Origin: VRUE01 sp963837735
GTDB lineage: Bacteria; Actinomycetota; Thermoleophilia; Solirubrobacterales; 70-9
DNA: 64,000 nucleotides
Assembly: GCA_963837735.1 (NCBI GenBank)
Contig: CAWIOM010000003.1
Span: 124,001 to 188,000, forward strand
Reading direction: 5' to 3'
A program made the translations under genes and the position numbers. Shown here in pieces: positions 26,227 to 34,992 of this stretch. Position 1 is the first letter of the stretch; each line of letters opens with the position of its first letter. A model generated the notes under the pieces. It was not told the origin of the DNA, did not search any database, and saw only the letters and a program-made list of their open reading frames with translations.

Positions 26227-28507
26227 CTATCTCGTGTGGCCGCGACCGCCGCGCCGGTGCTTGTGCCTGGGCCGGTTGACGCACCTCTTCTTCCTGCGCA
26301 CCTTGCCCTTGCGGCACTTGTGTGGGCGCCGGACGCACCTGCCGCCCCGTCGCACCTTGCCCTGGCTGCACCCGCGCGGGGCCGGCGGGGTGATTTCCGC
26401 GGTCGGTTCGGGCGGCGGTGCGGCACTGGGGGTCGGGTCCACCGAGTAGCGCAGGAGGAGCGCGACGGCGCCGCGGGCGCCGTCGTAGCCGTCGACGGCG
26501 ATGCGATAGGTGGTCCCCGCGCGCACCGCCATGGTGATCCGGCTGCCGGTCCCGAGGACCTCGGAGCCCGGGCCGCAGACGGCGGAGTCGTCGTTGGCGG
26601 CGACCGGCGTCAGAGCGCCGACGCCCTCGCCGTCGTAGACGGCGAGCAGGGTGTCGAAGCCGCTATTGCAGGTGTCGATCTTGGCCGTCCCGTCGGCCGG
26701 GGCCGTCCACCGGTACCAGATCGAGCCCCCTCCGGGGTTGCCCGCATGGTCGGGCTCGCCCACCTGCTTGGTGGCGTTCGTGTTGGCGTCCGACGGGCTC
26801 GATCTCGCTTCCCTTCCGCTGAGCGGCTCGGGGCTCGAGAAGTCGTCGTTGGCGGGCGGCGAGCCGGGCGGATGCACCGGGGCGAGCCGCAACTGGAAGG
26901 TGCCGACCGCGCCGTCCTTGCCGTCGACCGCGATCCGGTACGTGGTACCGGCGGCGGCCGCGAAGGAGAGCTCGCTCTGCGGCCCGCAGGCGGCGCCGTC
27001 GTCGTTGGCGGCAACCGGGTTCAGGGAGCCGACTTCGGCGCCGGTGTAGACGGCGAGCAGGGTGTCGAAGTCCGAGCCGCAGGTGTCGAGCTGCACCGGG
27101 CCCGAGGAGGGCGCCTGCCAGGCGTACCAGACCGAGTGCCCGCCGGCATTGCCCGCGTGGCTGGGCTCGCCGCCCTCCTTGCCCGCGAGGTAGTTGTAGC
27201 CGGCCTCATCGGAGTCGGACGCGATCGGATCCGCGGCGCCGAGGAAGTCGTTGGGGGGAGGGGGGCGACGCCTGATTGAGACGTGACCCTCCGCCCCGTC
27301 CTTGCCATCGACAGCGACGTAGTAGGTCTTCAAACCATCGGCGTAAAAGTCCACTTCGCTCTGCGGGCCGCAGCCGGCGCCGTCGTCGTTGGCGGCAACC
27401 TGGGCCAGCGAGCCTTCGGTCAGAAGGTAGACGGAGAGCAGGGTGTCGAAGTCGGAGCCGCAGGTGTTGAGGATCGTCTGGCCCGAGCTGTGGTCGAAGC
27501 GAAACCAGATCGAGTGGCCGCCGCCGTTGCCGGCGTGATTCGGCTCACCGGCCTCCTTGGTGGCGTTGATCGTATGGCCGGCCAGGGAGCCGAGCGCCCA
27601 CCAGTTCGGCAGCGCCCGCAAAGTCGTCGTTTTCCGGCCTTCCCTCCACGGTTACGCTGACGCCGCCCGTGGCCCCATCCTTGCCGTCCACGGCTATCAG
27701 ATACCTGGTGCCGGTGGTGGCCGGGAAGGAGACTTCGCTCTGTGGGCCGCAGAGCGCGCCGTCGTCGTTGGCGGCAATCTGGGTCAGCGAGCCGACTTGA
27801 GTTTCGGTGTAGACGGCGAGGACGGTGTCGACCTCGGAGCCGCAGGTATTCACGGAGGCGTCCCCGGCAACGCTCGGCGCCCAGCGAAACCAGACGGAGT
27901 GCCCGCCGGAGTTGCCGGCGTGATTCGGCTCGCCGGCCTGCTTGCCGGCGAGGGTGTTGTTCGCAGTGCCGGTGTCCTCGGTGCCGAACAGGGGCTGGGC
28001 GTTGGCAAGGTCGTCGTTCTCGGGCGTGCCCTGGAGGGTCAGGCCGAGGCTGCCGACCGCGCCGTTCTTGCCGTCGACGGCGATCCGGTAGACGGTGTGG
28101 CTGTCGGCTGAGAACGTCACCCCGCTCCGGGGTTGGCATCCGGGGGCGTCGTCGCTCTCGCCGACGGTGCTCAGGGAATCGAGGGAAGCGCCGGTGTAGA
28201 CCGAGAGCAGGGTGTCGAAACCGCTATCGCAGGTGTCGATCCGATAGGTGCCGTCGTGAGGCGGCATCCAGCGAAACCAGACCGAGTGCCCGCCGGAGTT
28301 GCCGGCGTGATTCGGCTCCCCGGCCTGGACGCCGGCGCCCACGGTGCTCCCCGATTTCGTCAGGTCGGTGCCAAAGAGCTTCGTCGCGCTGCCGAAGTCG
28401 TCGTTGACCGGGGCGGCCCCCGCGACCGCCGGGGGGACGACCGCGCACGCCGTCAGCGCGATCACGAAGCCGCACAGCCAAATCTCCCACTTGAAATAAG
28501 AACCCAC
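26227..28507 (-). CDS. secreted protein with five tandem 129-residue repeats, frameshifted
   Basis: A signal peptide (CGFVIALTACAVVPPAVAGA) precedes five copies of a beta-rich domain of the pre-peptidase C-terminal type. The first three start at 28405, 28018 and 27631, exactly 129 codons apart. Each copy has NDDF, GEPNHAGN.GGHSVW, a DTC...FDTLL.VY core, CGPxS and Y.IAVDGK.GA. The frame breaks in repeat 3 near 27586 (CCC for CC) and resumes at LAGHTINATKE. The last 45 residues are Arg/Lys-rich with a C-x10-C-x6-C-x10-C pattern. It is probably a surface adhesin or matrix protein (inference). The intended length is about 760 residues. Confidence 0.7.
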
Positions 28508-28579
28508 TGCGCCTTCTCCCGTTTCCCTATGACGGAGGGTATCTCAACGGACGGGAGCCCCCACTGGAATCAGGGCGGC

Positions 28580-29081
28580 TCAGAGCAGCGCCAGCTGGCT
28601 GCTCTCGAGGTCGAGCAGGGCGCGCTTGCGGTCGAGGCCGCCTCCGTAGCCGGTGAGCGAGCCGTCGGCGCCGAGGACGCGGTGGCAGGGGATGACGATC
28701 GGCACCGGCGTCCGCCCCACCTCCGTGCCCACCGCGCGAGCCCACCGATGGCGCTCGAGGTGCGGAGGGAAGGCAGCGGGATCGACGGCGGCGGCGACCT
28801 GGCCGTAGCTGACGGTGGTCCCGTAGGGGATCTCGCGCAGGCGCGCCCAGACCTCCATCTGCAGAGCCGTGCCGGAGAGCTCGACCGCGAGGTCGAATTC
28901 CCGCCGCTCGACCGGCGAAGTACTCGTCGAGCTGGGCGGCGACCGCCGCGATCGGCGCCCTGGCGGCCCGATCGGGCGTCCCGCCGCCCGCAAACCCGAT
29001 CGCCCTCAGCGCCCCGGCCGCCGAGACCACGACCGTCAGCGGGCCGAGCGGGCCCTCGTAGATGTCCCAGGAATCGCCCAT
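28580..29081 (-). CDS. ogt: methylated-DNA-protein cysteine methyltransferase, frameshifted
   Basis: A DNA repair protein that transfers alkyl groups from O6-alkylguanine to its own Cys. The N-terminal part (DIYEGPLGPLTVVVSAAGAL ... AQLDEYFAG) starts at the ATG at 29081. The catalytic part continues in the +1 frame: FDLAVELSGTALQMEVWARL, IPYGTTVSYGQVA, and the active-site PCHRVLGADGSLTGYGGG. One extra base near 28911 (GGTCGAG) accounts for the break; the repaired product has about 166 residues. The family call is firm. Whether the gene is intact in the organism depends on that base. Confidence 0.8.
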
Positions 29082-29479
29082 CGAGTACGGGTAGAACGAT
29101 GACCGACGAAACGGACGTGAGATCCGTGTTTCCTGCTTCGAATAATGGGTAACCACAGTCGTGAGAAGGGTCGTCCAATCCCTATGCGGACGGCGCCGCC
29201 TCACCCCTCCCTGGCATCACCCCGGAAATCGCCCCGCCTCCGCGCGGGGCGTTTCCGTTCCGGAACAGGTTCGCGACCGCGGTCGGACCGCTGACCGTTT
29301 CCGGACAGCGGTCCGCCTGCCTGCCGGATCCGCTTGCTAGAGGTACACGTCTCTTCTCCCTGTAGTAACCCCAGAGCGATTCGACTCCTGAAGCCGAATT
29401 TCCTGCTCGTCACTGAAGAGACCGCGAAAACCTACAGGATTGAGCGATTTGGTTCAAGCGCCGTGAAAATCGCGTGAAC
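29082..29479. other. 398-base gene-free region with three hairpins
   Basis: The region between the alkyltransferase start and the dxs stop holds no convincing gene. It contains a hairpin CGCCCCGC/GCGGGGCG (29230-29251) followed by TTTCCGTT, a 9-bp perfect inverted repeat CGGACCGCT/AGCGGTCCG (29284-29315), and the second copy of the repeated intergenic element (29339-29376). Promoters for the alkyltransferase and a terminator for dxs would be expected here. Confidence 0.6.
29339..29376 (+). repeat. intergenic element, copy 2
   Basis: AGAG-GTACACGT-CTCT is followed after one base by CTCCCTGTAGTAACCCCAGA, identical over 20 bases to 25301-25320. Orientation is the same as copy 1. Unlike copy 1 there is no terminator directly downstream. 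Confidence 0.55.
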
Positions 29480-31540
29480 TCAGCTCAGCGCGGGCTCGCC
29501 GGAGCGCAGCGCGGCGAGCACCTTCTCGGCGACGGCCTCGCCCGTGAGCCCGACCTCATCGCGCAGCAGCGCCGGCTTGCCGTGGGTGACGTAACGGTCG
29601 GGCAGGCCGATCCTCAGCACCGCCGCGCGCTCATCCGAGCGCCCGGCAAAAGCGTCCTCCAGGTGCTCGAGCACGGCTGAGCCGAAGCCTCCGGGAAGCA
29701 CGTTCTCCTCGATCGTGACGAGCAGGTCGTGGCCGATCGCCAGTCGCTCGAGAAGCTCGCTGTCCAGCGGCTTGGCGAAGCGGGCGTCGGCGACGGTCGG
29801 CCTCAGGTCGTGGGCGGCGAGCTCCTCGGCGGCGCCGCGGGCCACCGCCACCCCATGTCCGAAGCCGAGCAGCGCCACCCGCTCGCCGCTCTGCAGCAGC
29901 TCGCCGGTGCCGATCGGGATCTCCTCGGGCTCGGCGGGCAGGGCGACGCCCTCGGCGGCGCCGCGCGGGTAGCGCAGGGCCGCGGGGCCGTCGTGGGCGA
30001 TCGCGGTGCGCAGCATGTGGACGAGCATCGCCTCGTCGCGCGGCGCCATCAGGACCAGGTTGGGGAGCGGCCGGAGGTAGGAGATGTCAAAGGCGCCGTG
30101 GTGGGTGGGGCCGTCGTCGCCGACCAGGCCGGCGCGGTCGATCGCGAAGGTGACGTCGAGCTCCTGCAGGCAGACGTCATGGATGATCTGGTCGTAGGCG
30201 CGCTGCAGGAAGGTCGAGTAGATGCCGCAGACCGGCTTCGCGCCCTGCAGGGCCAGCCCGGAGGCGAGCAGGACGGCGTTCTGCTCGGCGATCCCGACGT
30301 CGTAGTACTGCCCGGGCACAGCGTCGGCGAGCTTCTGCAGGCCGGTCCCCCCCGCCATCGCCGCGGTGATCCCGATCACCCGCTTGTCGCCCTCCGCCTC
30401 GGCGACGATCGCCTCGCCGAAGACCTGCGTGTACTGCGGCGGCGAGCCGGCGGCCGGCGGCTGCTCGAGCCGCTCGATCCCCTCCGGCGAATCGGTTTCC
30501 GTCACCGGAATCGGCCGATCGGCCGATTTTGTCTCGATGTCGGAGGTTTTCGGCCCGTCGGCGGCGGGCTTGCGGTCGACGATCGAGTTGGGCTTGGCGG
30601 CGTGCCAGCGCTCCATCGCCTCGAGGCCGCCTTCCTCGGCCGGGGCGAAGCCCTTGCCCTTGACCGTGTGGATGTGGACGACAACCGGGCGGTCGGCGTC
30701 GAAGGCCTCATGCAGCGCCTCGCGCAGGGCGTGGACGTCGTGGCCGTCGATCACCCCCAGGTAGGCGAGGTCGAGCTCCTCGAAGAAGAGGCCGGGCGCC
30801 CAGTAGGCCTTGATCGCCGACTTGATCTCCGGGCCGAGCCGCTCGATCCGCTTGCCGAGGCCGAGAGGCAGCTTCGTCAGCCGGTCCTCGACCCCCTCAC
30901 GGGCGTGGTAAAGCCGCGGGTTGAGGCGGACCCGGTTGAAGTAGCGGGAGAGGGCGCCGACGTTGGGAGAGATCGACATCCCGTTGTCGTTGAGGACGAT
31001 CACGACGGGCGTCTGCATGCCCCCCGCCGCGTGCAGGGCCTCGTAGGCGACGCCGCCGGTCAGCGCCCCGTCGCCGATTACGGCCGCGACCCTGCCGTCC
31101 TCGCCGATCCCCTTGCGCATCGCCTCCTTGAGGCCGACCGCGTAGCCGATCGACGTCGAGGCGTGGCCGGCGCCCATGATGTCGTGCTCGGACTCGAAGA
31201 TCGAGCAGAACGGCGCCAGCCCGCCGTACTGGCGAATCGTCGGCAGCTCCCCGCGACGCCCGGTGAGGATCTTGTGGGGATATGCCTGGTGGCCGACGTC
31301 CCAGAGGACCTTGTCGCGAGGGGAGTCGAGCATGCTGTGCAGGGCGACGGCGAGCTCGCAGGTGCCGAGGTTGGCGCCGAAGTGGCCGCCGATCTCGCCG
31401 ATCGTGTCGATGATGTAGCCGCGCATCTCCTGCGCCACCTGCTGCAGCTGCTCGTCGTCGAGCCGGTGCAGGTCCGCCGGGCCTCCGATCCCATCCAGCA
31501 GGCGCTCGGCCCGGCTCTCTGTGTCTCGTTCCTCGCTCAT
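29480..31540 (-). CDS. dxs: 1-deoxy-D-xylulose-5-phosphate synthase
   Basis: A thiamine-diphosphate enzyme that condenses pyruvate and glyceraldehyde 3-phosphate, the first step of the MEP isoprenoid pathway. Motifs are DVGHQAYPHKILTGR, the ThDP site GDGALTGG ... NDNGMSISPN, and the transketolase half YYDVGIAEQNAV and FLQRAYDQIIHDV. It has 686 residues, about 50 longer than the usual enzyme because of a polar insert (DRKPAADGPKTS ... EGIERLEQPP) between the domains. Its ATG overlaps the ispA stop by four bases, so the two prenyl-precursor genes are coupled. Confidence 0.97.
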   Translation of the reverse strand: MSEERDTESRAERLLDGIGGPADLHRLDDEQLQQVAQEMRGYIIDTIGEIGGHFGANLGTCELAVALHSMLDSPRDKVLWDVGHQAYPHKILTGRRGELPTIRQYGGLAPFCSIFESEHDIMGAGHASTSIGYAVGLKEAMRKGIGEDGRVAAVIGDGALTGGVAYEALHAAGGMQTPVVIVLNDNGMSISPNVGALSRYFNRVRLNPRLYHAREGVEDRLTKLPLGLGKRIERLGPEIKSAIKAYWAPGLFFEELDLAYLGVIDGHDVHALREALHEAFDADRPVVVHIHTVKGKGFAPAEEGGLEAMERWHAAKPNSIVDRKPAADGPKTSDIETKSADRPIPVTETDSPEGIERLEQPPAAGSPPQYTQVFGEAIVAEAEGDKRVIGITAAMAGGTGLQKLADAVPGQYYDVGIAEQNAVLLASGLALQGAKPVCGIYSTFLQRAYDQIIHDVCLQELDVTFAIDRAGLVGDDGPTHHGAFDISYLRPLPNLVLMAPRDEAMLVHMLRTAIAHDGPAALRYPRGAAEGVALPAEPEEIPIGTGELLQSGERVALLGFGHGVAVARGAAEELAAHDLRPTVADARFAKPLDSELLERLAIGHDLLVTIEENVLPGGFGSAVLEHLEDAFAGRSDERAAVLRIGLPDRYVTHGKPALLRDEVGLTGEAVAEKVLAALRSGEPALS

Positions 31541-32598
31541 TCGTTCCTCGTGAAGATGTAGTCGGCCACCCGCATCAGATCCTCGGTCCCGCCGCTCGCC
31601 TCGGCCAGCGCCCCGGTCGCCTTGGCGTGCGACTCAGCGGCGAGCTCACGGGCCCGATCGAGGCCGAAGAGACTGACGTAGGTGAGTTTTCCGTGACGCT
31701 CGTCGCTTCCATGTGGCTTTCCGAGCCGCTCGTCGCTCCCGGTCACGTCGAGGATGTCGTCGACGATCTGAAACAGGACGCCGAGCTCGTTTGCGAACCG
31801 ACGGTAGGGGATTGTCTCAGGTTCGGGCAATCCCTCGAGGGTAAGCACGACGCCGACGCTGGCGCCGATCAGCCGGCCCGTCTTCAGCTCGTGCAGGGCC
31901 CGCAGCCCCTCGGCGTCGCCGGCCTCGGCGGCGACGTCCACGTACTGGCCCCCGACCATCCCGTCGACCCCCGTCGCAGCGCTGAGCTCGGCCAGCGCGG
32001 CCAGCACCCGGCCGGGCTCCCCGGGCTGCTCGCTGAACGTTTTCACCGCCTCGGCGAAGAGCCCGTCGCCGGCCAGGATCGCGACGTCCTCGCCGAAGCG
32101 CACATGCGAGGTCGGCCGGCCGCGGCGCAGCTCGTCGTCGTCCATCGCCGGCAGGTCGTCGTGGATAAGCGAGTAGGTGTGGATCAGCTCGATCGCGCAG
32201 GCGGCGGGCAGGAAGCCGGCCGGGTCGACGCCGAGCGCCCGCGCCGTGGAGAGGGTGAGAACGGGGCGCACCCGCTTGCCGCCGGCGAGCAGCGAGTAGC
32301 GCATCGCCTCCTCGATCCCGGCGGTCGCCGCCGCTTTCGAGAAGCGCAGCCCGGCCAGCGCCTCCTCGACGAGCGAGCGGAGGTCATCGGGGTAGGAGGC
32401 GCCCGCCGGGGCGCTCACCGCGAGCCGGGTGCTCTCGGCTTCGCGCATCCGTCGGTTGGCCTCCTCGACGGCCTCGGCGGAGAGCTCGGCCGCCTCGCGG
32501 GCGAGCTCGGCGGCGCGCTCGTCGTCGAGCTCGGCCTCGCCGCCGAGCTCGGCGGCGATCGCCTGCAGCCTCTCGGAGATCTCCGCGAGCCGGCTCAT
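31537..32598 (-). CDS. ispA: polyprenyl synthetase with N-terminal XseB-like segment
   Basis: A 353-residue protein. The C-terminal 285 residues are a farnesyl/geranylgeranyl diphosphate synthase: GGKRVRP, first Asp-rich motif DDLPAMDDD, GGQYVDV, second motif QIVDDILDVTG and GKLTYVSLFG. Residues 1-60 form a helical pair (LAEISERLQAIAAELGG ... AREAAELSAEAVEEANRRM) that resembles exonuclease VII small subunit XseB. In E. coli xseB, ispA and dxs are adjacent genes, so a fusion is plausible. The start is the ATG at 32598, one base after the nusB stop. No xseA is present in this window. Confidence 0.85.
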   Translation of the reverse strand: MSRLAEISERLQAIAAELGGEAELDDERAAELAREAAELSAEAVEEANRRMREAESTRLAVSAPAGASYPDDLRSLVEEALAGLRFSKAAATAGIEEAMRYSLLAGGKRVRPVLTLSTARALGVDPAGFLPAACAIELIHTYSLIHDDLPAMDDDELRRGRPTSHVRFGEDVAILAGDGLFAEAVKTFSEQPGEPGRVLAALAELSAATGVDGMVGGQYVDVAAEAGDAEGLRALHELKTGRLIGASVGVVLTLEGLPEPETIPYRRFANELGVLFQIVDDILDVTGSDERLGKPHGSDERHGKLTYVSLFGLDRARELAAESHAKATGALAEASGGTEDLMRVADYIFTRNE

Positions 32599-32599
32599 C

Positions 32600-32974
32600 T
32601 CAGTCGCCGACCCGCTCGCGGGCGATCGCGCCGAGCACGCCGTTGATGAACCCGGGGGCGTCGGCGCCGCAGTACTCCTTGGCGATCTCGACCGCCTCGT
32701 CGATGGCAACCTCGGCCGGCGTCTCGGTGTGCTCGATCTCGAACAGCGCCACCCGCATTACGTTGAGGTCGAGCGGCGCCAGGCGCTCGACCGCCCAGCC
32801 CGTGGCGTGGGCCTCGATCTCGTCATCCAGCTCTTCGCGGTGGAGGTCTACGCCCTCGGCGATCTCGCGGGTCAGCGGCCGCGAGTCGGCGATCAGCTCC
32901 TCGAGCGGCCGGCCGGTGACATCGCGCTGGTAGCTGGCGAAAACCGCGTCACGGCGTTGCTCGGACCTACGCAC
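32600..32974 (-). CDS. nusB: transcription antitermination protein NusB
   Basis: A 124-residue all-helical RNA-binding protein of the rRNA antitermination complex (with NusE/S10). Visible features are the Arg-rich N-terminus RRSEQRRDAVFASYQRDV and LDLNVMRVALFEI ... PAEVAIDEAVEIAKEY ... FINGVLGAI. I chose the GTG at 32974, which overlaps the efp stop by eight bases; upstream residues in the open frame are antisense to efp and not family-like. The order efp-nusB is conserved in actinobacteria. Confidence 0.92.
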   Translation of the reverse strand: MRRSEQRRDAVFASYQRDVTGRPLEELIADSRPLTREIAEGVDLHREELDDEIEAHATGWAVERLAPLDLNVMRVALFEIEHTETPAEVAIDEAVEIAKEYCGADAPGFINGVLGAIARERVGD

Positions 32975-33527
32975 GGGATACGTACTCGCCGGTGCGGGTG
33001 TCGATGCGGACGACCTCGCCCTCCTCGATGAAGAGCGGCACATGCACCGCGACCCCCGACTCGAGCGTCGCAGGCTTGCTGCCGCCGCCGGAGGCGGTGT
33101 CGCCCTTGACCCCGGGCTCGGTCGTCGTCACCTTCATCTCGATCGCGCTCGCCACCTGCACGTCGCTGGGCCGTTCGTCGACGAAGAGGACGTCGACGTC
33201 GGCGTTGGGCAGCAACCACTGCATCGCCTCGCCGACCACGTCGTGGCCGATCTCGATCTGCTCGAAGTCGTTGTTGTCCATGAAGACCGCCGCGTCGCCC
33301 GAGTCGTAGAGGTACTGCATCTTGCGCGACTCGGTGTGCACCGGGCGGAACTTCTCCCCCGCCCTGAAGGTCTTGTCCTGGACCGAGCCGTCATCGATCT
33401 TGCGCAGCTTGGTGCGCACGAAGGCGCCCCCCTTGCCGGGCTTGACGTGCTGGAACTCGACGATCTTGAAGATCTTGCCGTCGATCTCGATGTGGCTGCC
33501 GTTCTTGAACTGGTTCGTTGAGATCAC
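32967..33527 (-). CDS. efp: elongation factor P
   Basis: A 186-residue translation factor that relieves stalling at polyproline. The N-terminal KOW-like domain has HVKPGKGGAFVRTKL, with the modifiable Lys in the PGKGG loop. Two OB domains follow, ending with GVAVHVPLFIEEGE and IDTRTGEYVSRA. The start is GTG at 33527 (ISTNQFKNG is the family N-terminus); the open frame extends to 33590 but adds unrelated residues. An AGGA lies about ten bases upstream. It is followed by nusB. Confidence 0.95.
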   Translation of the reverse strand: MISTNQFKNGSHIEIDGKIFKIVEFQHVKPGKGGAFVRTKLRKIDDGSVQDKTFRAGEKFRPVHTESRKMQYLYDSGDAAVFMDNNDFEQIEIGHDVVGEAMQWLLPNADVDVLFVDERPSDVQVASAIEMKVTTTEPGVKGDTASGGGSKPATLESGVAVHVPLFIEEGEVVRIDTRTGEYVSRA

Positions 33528-33616
33528 GGTGGGGAATCCTAGCGGGACCGCATTCTTCGCGCCCGGCACGGGTTCTACTCCTCGAGGCACGATAATCTGT
33601 GCCCGGCAGGGGACCT

Positions 33617-34114
33617 ATGAAGGGAACGTTGACGACAGCTGCTCTGGCGATCGCCGCAACGCTCGTTGCGGCGCTTCCCGCGCACGCGACGATCGCCCCC
33701 GGGGCGAACCCGACGCGCGCCGAATACGTCGCCGAAGTCGACCCGATCTGCGCCAAGAACACGAGCTCCAACAAGCCGATCCTGAAGGCGGCCAGGCACA
33801 AGGTCAACGCCAAGAAGCTGCCCGCGGCGGGCACCAATTTCTTCCGGGTCTCGGCGAACTTCGGCAAGGCGCTGAAGGCGATCGAAGCGGTTCCGCGCCC
33901 GGCCGAAGACTCCACCCGGCTGGAAAAGTGGTTCGGATTCCTGAAGACGGTGAAGAGGAACCTGGCCAAAGTCGGCAAGGCGCTCAAGGAAGAAAACAAA
34001 GTCAAGGCGGCCCACGAAAAGATCCGCGCCGAACGCAGCAGCAACGCCGCCAACAACGTCAGCTTCGTCTTCGGGTTCAGCAGCTGCCGGCTGACGCCGG
34101 CCCAGTTCAAGTAG
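33617..34114 (+). CDS. small secreted protein of unknown function
   Basis: A 165-residue precursor with a clear signal peptide (LTTAALAIAATLVAALPAHA). The mature part is helical and Lys-rich, with two cysteines (DPICAKN and SSCRLTP) that could form one disulfide. The pattern YVAEVDPICAKN ... FGFSSC is common among exported proteins of Thermoleophilia, but I know of no function. The ATG at 33617 is preceded by AGGGG. It is divergent from efp, and its last eight bases overlap the convergent SDR gene. Confidence 0.7.
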   Translation: MKGTLTTAALAIAATLVAALPAHATIAPGANPTRAEYVAEVDPICAKNTSSNKPILKAARHKVNAKKLPAAGTNFFRVSANFGKALKAIEAVPRPAEDSTRLEKWFGFLKTVKRNLAKVGKALKEENKVKAAHEKIRAERSSNAANNVSFVFGFSSCRLTPAQFK

Positions 34115-34925
34115 CGCTGTCGGGATCCGGCCGTTCAGAGGCAGTGCTCGTGGTCAGCGCCGCGGCCGAGCCGCCGGAGAGCAGCCGCCGGACGAGGCTC
34201 GGGGCGACGATTCGGGCGACCGCCGCCAGCGCGTAGTAGCGCGGCACGTAGCGCTCGGCTCTGCCCCCCGGGCCCGCCTCGAGGATCGCGTCAGCGACCC
34301 GCTCGGGCTTGGAGACGAGCCAGCGGGTCAGGGCTTTTTCGCGCAGCTCGGCGGCGGGAAAGCCCTCCGTGGCGATGAACCCGGGCAGGACCAGGCCGAC
34401 GTGGACCCCGGCGGCCCTCTCCTCGGAGTAGAGCGAGTCGGACCAGCCGATGAGGGCGAACTTGCTGGCCGAGTAGGCGCCGGTTCGGGCGCGGGCGACG
34501 CGACCCGCGGTGCTGGCGACGTTGACGATCGAGGCCGGGGCCGATTCGCGCAGGGCCGGAAGCAGCGCCTCGGTGAGGCGAAGGACCGCGTCGAAATTGA
34601 GCAGCATGTGGCGCTCGACGTTGGCGTGGCCTCCCTCCGCGAAGCCGGCCCGCCAGGAGGAGCCGGCGTTGTTGACGAGCAGGGTGAGCCGCCCGAGGTG
34701 CTCGGCGGCGTGCTCGGCGACCCGCGCCGGGGCGTCGGCGTCGGTCAGGTCGACCGCCACGTGAGTCGCTTTGCAGGGCAACGAGGCGGCGAGTGCCCTC
34801 AGCCGCTCCTCGCGACGGGCGACGAGGACGAGCTCCGCTCCCGGCTCGCGGGAGAGCCGGATCGCGGTCGCCTCGCCGATCCCGCTCGAGGCTCCTGTGA
34901 TCACGGCTGAGATCGGTGCGGCCAC
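34107..34925 (-). CDS. short-chain dehydrogenase/reductase
   Basis: A 272-residue classical SDR: cofactor motif TGASSGIGEATA, NNAGSSWRAGF, catalytic Ser in NVASTAGRV and YSASKFALIG. A hydrophobic C-terminal stretch (YYALAAVARIVAPSLVRRLL) suggests membrane association, as in DltE-like or lipid-oxidising SDRs. The start is GTG at 34925, placed directly before the Rossmann strand; the longer open frame is antisense to the M42 gene. The substrate is unknown. Confidence 0.82.
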   Translation of the reverse strand: MAAPISAVITGASSGIGEATAIRLSREPGAELVLVARREERLRALAASLPCKATHVAVDLTDADAPARVAEHAAEHLGRLTLLVNNAGSSWRAGFAEGGHANVERHMLLNFDAVLRLTEALLPALRESAPASIVNVASTAGRVARARTGAYSASKFALIGWSDSLYSEERAAGVHVGLVLPGFIATEGFPAAELREKALTRWLVSKPERVADAILEAGPGGRAERYVPRYYALAAVARIVAPSLVRRLLSGGSAAALTTSTASERPDPDSAT

Positions 34926-34992
34926 AGCGGAGAACCTAATCGAATCCCCTGACCGTGGCGGGCCTATGCCTCCTGGCATACTGGCGAGCCTT

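Noticed and set aside
29201..29413. Minus-strand 70-codon frame over the second intergenic element
   Set aside because: It shares LGLLQG with a frame at 25245-25460 only because both lie over the repeated 20-base block. There is no other protein-level similarity.
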